This document shows, one piece after another, positions 4,438-5,470 of a stretch of 5,470 bases of DNA; position 1 is the stretch's first letter; every line of letters begins with the position of its first letter. The stretch comes from JANOBJ01 sp031411575 (GTDB taxonomy: Bacteria; Pseudomonadota; Gammaproteobacteria; Burkholderiales; Burkholderiaceae_C), in the NCBI GenBank assembly GCA_031411575.1, contig JANOBJ010000081.1:1-5470 (forward strand), written 5' to 3'. The notes under the pieces are model-generated. The model worked only from the letters and a program-made list of their open reading frames with translations. It made no database searches and had not been told where the DNA came from. A program made the translations under genes and the position numbers.

Positions 4438-5470
4438 TCAGATCACGCCTTCAAACACCATCACATCGACTTCATCGCCCACCGCCACGTTGCCCTGCGC
4501 GTGGTGCAGCACGATCAGGCCATTGGCCTGTACCATCGAACTCAGCACGCCCGAGCCCTGGTTGCCGGTGGTCTTGACGTGCAGCGTGCCGTCCGGCGCC
4601 GTGGACACGGTGCCGCGCTGGTACTCGGTGCGGCCGGGCTTCTTGCGCATCGGCTCCAGGCTGCGCGCCTTGAGCAAGGGCGGCGCAGTCGCAGTGCTGC
4701 CCATCATGCGCAGCAGGGCGGGGCGCACAAAGGCGAGAAACGTCACCATCACCGCCACCGGATTACCGGGTAAACCGAACAGGATCGCCCCCACGCTCCC
4801 CACTGCGTGTGGGTCGCTGCCCCCCGAGGGGGCTGTTTCGCCTTGGGGCGGCCCGGCGGCAAAACGGACGGCGCTACTATTTTCATAGCTATCGACGACC
4901 GCAGGAAGCGGACGTGCGGCACTTTTCGGCCTTGAAATGCGTCCCACGGCCATCGGGCGGCCGGGGCGCATGGCGATGCGCCAGAAGGCCACGCCGCCGG
5001 CATCGCCCGCCAGCTTTTTCATCATCGCCTTGGTGAAATCGGCTTCACCCACGCTCACGCCGCCGCTGGTGATGATGGCGTCGGCCTGCTGCGCGGCATC
5101 GAGGAATGCGGCCTCCAGCAGAGCGGGGTCGTCGCGCACCACGCCCATGTCGATCACCTCGCAGCCCAGCCGCGTGAGCAGGCCAAACACGGTGTAGCGG
5201 TTGCTGTCGTACACCGCGCCTTCGCGCGGCGGCTCGCCGAGACTCAAGACTTCGTCGCCGGTGGAAAAGTAGGCCACCTTGAGGCGGCGCACCACCGGCA
5301 CGGTTTCAATGCCCAGACTGGCCAGCAGTCCCAACGCAGCGGGCGTGAGGTGATCACCTTTTCGGAGCGCCGCGCTGCCTTGCATGAGGTCTTCGCCCTT
5401 CAGGCGGCGGTTGTCGCCGGGCTTCAGCAGTTTCGACGGGATCGTCACCCATTGCGCTTGTTCAGAACTC
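4438..5470 (-). CDS. moeA: Molybdopterin molybdotransferase MoeA, 5'-truncated by the window edge and carrying an in-frame insertion
   Basis: MoeA inserts molybdate into adenylylated molybdopterin in the cytoplasm, the last common step of molybdenum-cofactor synthesis. The reading frame is open to the right edge (343 codons in window) and stops at 4438-4440. The sequence starts near residue 135 of E. coli MoeA, so about 130 N-terminal residues and the start are outside; the GTG at 5446-5448 is internal. Family landmarks in order: NRRLKGEDL, YFSTGDEVL, GAVYDSNRYTVFGLL, CEVIDMGVVRDDP, SGGVSVGEADFTK, FWRIAMRPGRPMAVGRI, FGLPGNPVAVMVTF and a C-terminal domain-IV barrel ending GDEVDVMVFEGVI. Between AVGRI and AILFGLPGNP about 48 residues appear that the family lacks; they are encoded by repeat-like DNA at 4792-4935. 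All conserved motifs remain in one frame, so the gene is called intact rather than a pseudogene, but activity with the added loop is unproven. It converges on the MoaD-like/propeller operon; moaE and a canonical moaD are not seen downstream of it. Confidence 0.93.
   Translation of the reverse strand, partial: SSEQAQWVTIPSKLLKPGDNRRLKGEDLMQGSAALRKGDHLTPAALGLLASLGIETVPVVRRLKVAYFSTGDEVLSLGEPPREGAVYDSNRYTVFGLLTRLGCEVIDMGVVRDDPALLEAAFLDAAQQADAIITSGGVSVGEADFTKAMMKKLAGDAGGVAFWRIAMRPGRPMAVGRISRPKSAARPLPAVVDSYENSSAVRFAAGPPQGETAPSGGSDPHAVGSVGAILFGLPGNPVAVMVTFLAFVRPALLRMMGSTATAPPLLKARSLEPMRKKPGRTEYQRGTVSTAPDGTLHVKTTGNQGSGVLSSMVQANGLIVLHHAQGNVAVGDEVDVMVFEGVI
4819..4833. repeat. Perfect GC hairpin of the first repeat module
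   Basis: Arms GCCCCC (4819-4824) and GGGGGC (4828-4833) enclose a CGA loop. It sits in the moeA insertion and translates on the minus strand as APSGG. This is a strong stem for its length and probably the core of the GC-rich repeat type. Confidence 0.7.
4871..4935. repeat. Second repeat module: AT-rich palindromic core plus hairpin
   Basis: CTAT (4877-4880) and ATAG (4885-4888) pair around TTTC, with GCTA/TAGC (4873-4876, 4886-4889) as an overlapping alternative. A second stem, CCGC/GCGG at 4899-4902 and 4908-4911, extends through an A-A mismatch to ACG/CGT (4895-4897, 4913-4915). The AT-rich core stands out sharply from the surrounding GC-rich moeA coding DNA, which supports an outside origin. 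Confidence 0.55.

Larger units (their letters stand above)
4792..4935. repeat. Composite short interspersed repeat inserted in frame within moeA
   Basis: This stretch corresponds to the about 48 residues (SRPKSAARPL through PHAVGS) that interrupt moeA between AVGRI and GAILFGLPGNP. Its length, 144 bp, is a multiple of three, and the minus frame has no stop. It has two unlike halves. The right-hand end on minus (4792-4860) is GC-rich with a perfect hairpin GCCCCC-CGA-GGGGGC (4819-4833) followed by a GGGGCGGCCCGGCGG tract. The other half (4871-4935) starts with an AT-rich palindromic core, CTAT-TTTC-ATAG (4877-4888), then a second hairpin CCGC-AGGAA-GCGG (4899-4911). Both resemble intergenic repeats I recall from Comamonadaceae genomes, which remains to be checked. 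No transposase, terminal repeats or target duplication is evident; insertion edges are approximate. Confidence 0.7.

Noticed and set aside
3835..4773. 312-codon open frame on the plus strand across the propeller end and moeA
   Set aside because: It is out of frame with the propeller and antisense to moeA, has no recognisable domain and is Arg/Ala/His rich. It is a high-GC shadow.
4792..4935. Insertion sequence or MITE with target-site duplication in moeA
   Set aside because: I could find no terminal inverted repeats at the edges, no convincing flanking direct repeat and no transposase, so only a generic repeat call is made.
5446..5448. GTG as the start of moeA
   Set aside because: The frame continues to the window edge (SSEQAQW before it), and about 130 N-terminal residues of MoeA are still missing.
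4438..5470. moeA as a pseudogene disrupted by repeat insertion
   Set aside because: The insertion preserves the frame, adds no stop, and all motifs downstream (GLPGNP and the C-terminal domain) are intact.

Overview
The window is high-GC DNA with the gene density and codon use of a betaproteobacterium. The best guess is family Comamonadaceae (Polaromonas, Rhodoferax, Acidovorax or Variovorax type). This placement rests on protein character and on two short interspersed sequences at about 4792-4935 that resemble repeats I recall from that family; it is an inference, not a database result.

Layout: (1) 1-2964, plus strand: the 3' part of a gene for an RND-family (HAE-1) efflux pump inner-membrane subunit, lacking roughly its first 70 codons. 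(2) 2965-3039: a short gap with a GC-rich hairpin after the pump gene, then a probable promoter whose -10 lies so close to the next ATG that the transcript may be leaderless. (3) 3040-3309, plus: an 89-residue MoaD/ThiS-type ubiquitin-like (beta-grasp) protein ending in Gly-Gly. (4) 3311-4408, plus: a cytoplasmic beta-propeller with six Asp-box (BNR) motifs, one base after the previous stop. Its Shine-Dalgarno is made by the diglycine codons of the preceding gene. (5) 4409-4437: a 29-bp convergent junction with a perfect 7-bp inverted repeat. (6) 4438-5470, minus: the 3' part of moeA (molybdopterin molybdotransferase), running off the right edge.

Two things stand out. First, the ubiquitin-like protein and the propeller form a tight two-gene operon, which suggests a functional pair of unknown role: a sulfur-carrier-like or ubiquitin-like protein with a propeller partner. 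Second, moeA carries about 48 extra codons (4792-4935) directly before its conserved GLPGNP motif. The added DNA looks like two short, hairpin-rich genomic repeats side by side, read through in frame without a stop.

The pump gene appears to be an independent unit. The MoaD-like gene and moeA are neighbours on opposite strands and both relate to the MoaD/molybdopterin world. However, the MoaD-like C-terminus looks more like sulfur carriers of the CysO type than canonical MoaD, and no moaE is visible, so a shared molybdenum-cofactor role is only a possibility. I see no RNA genes, CRISPR arrays, transposase genes or phage genes.
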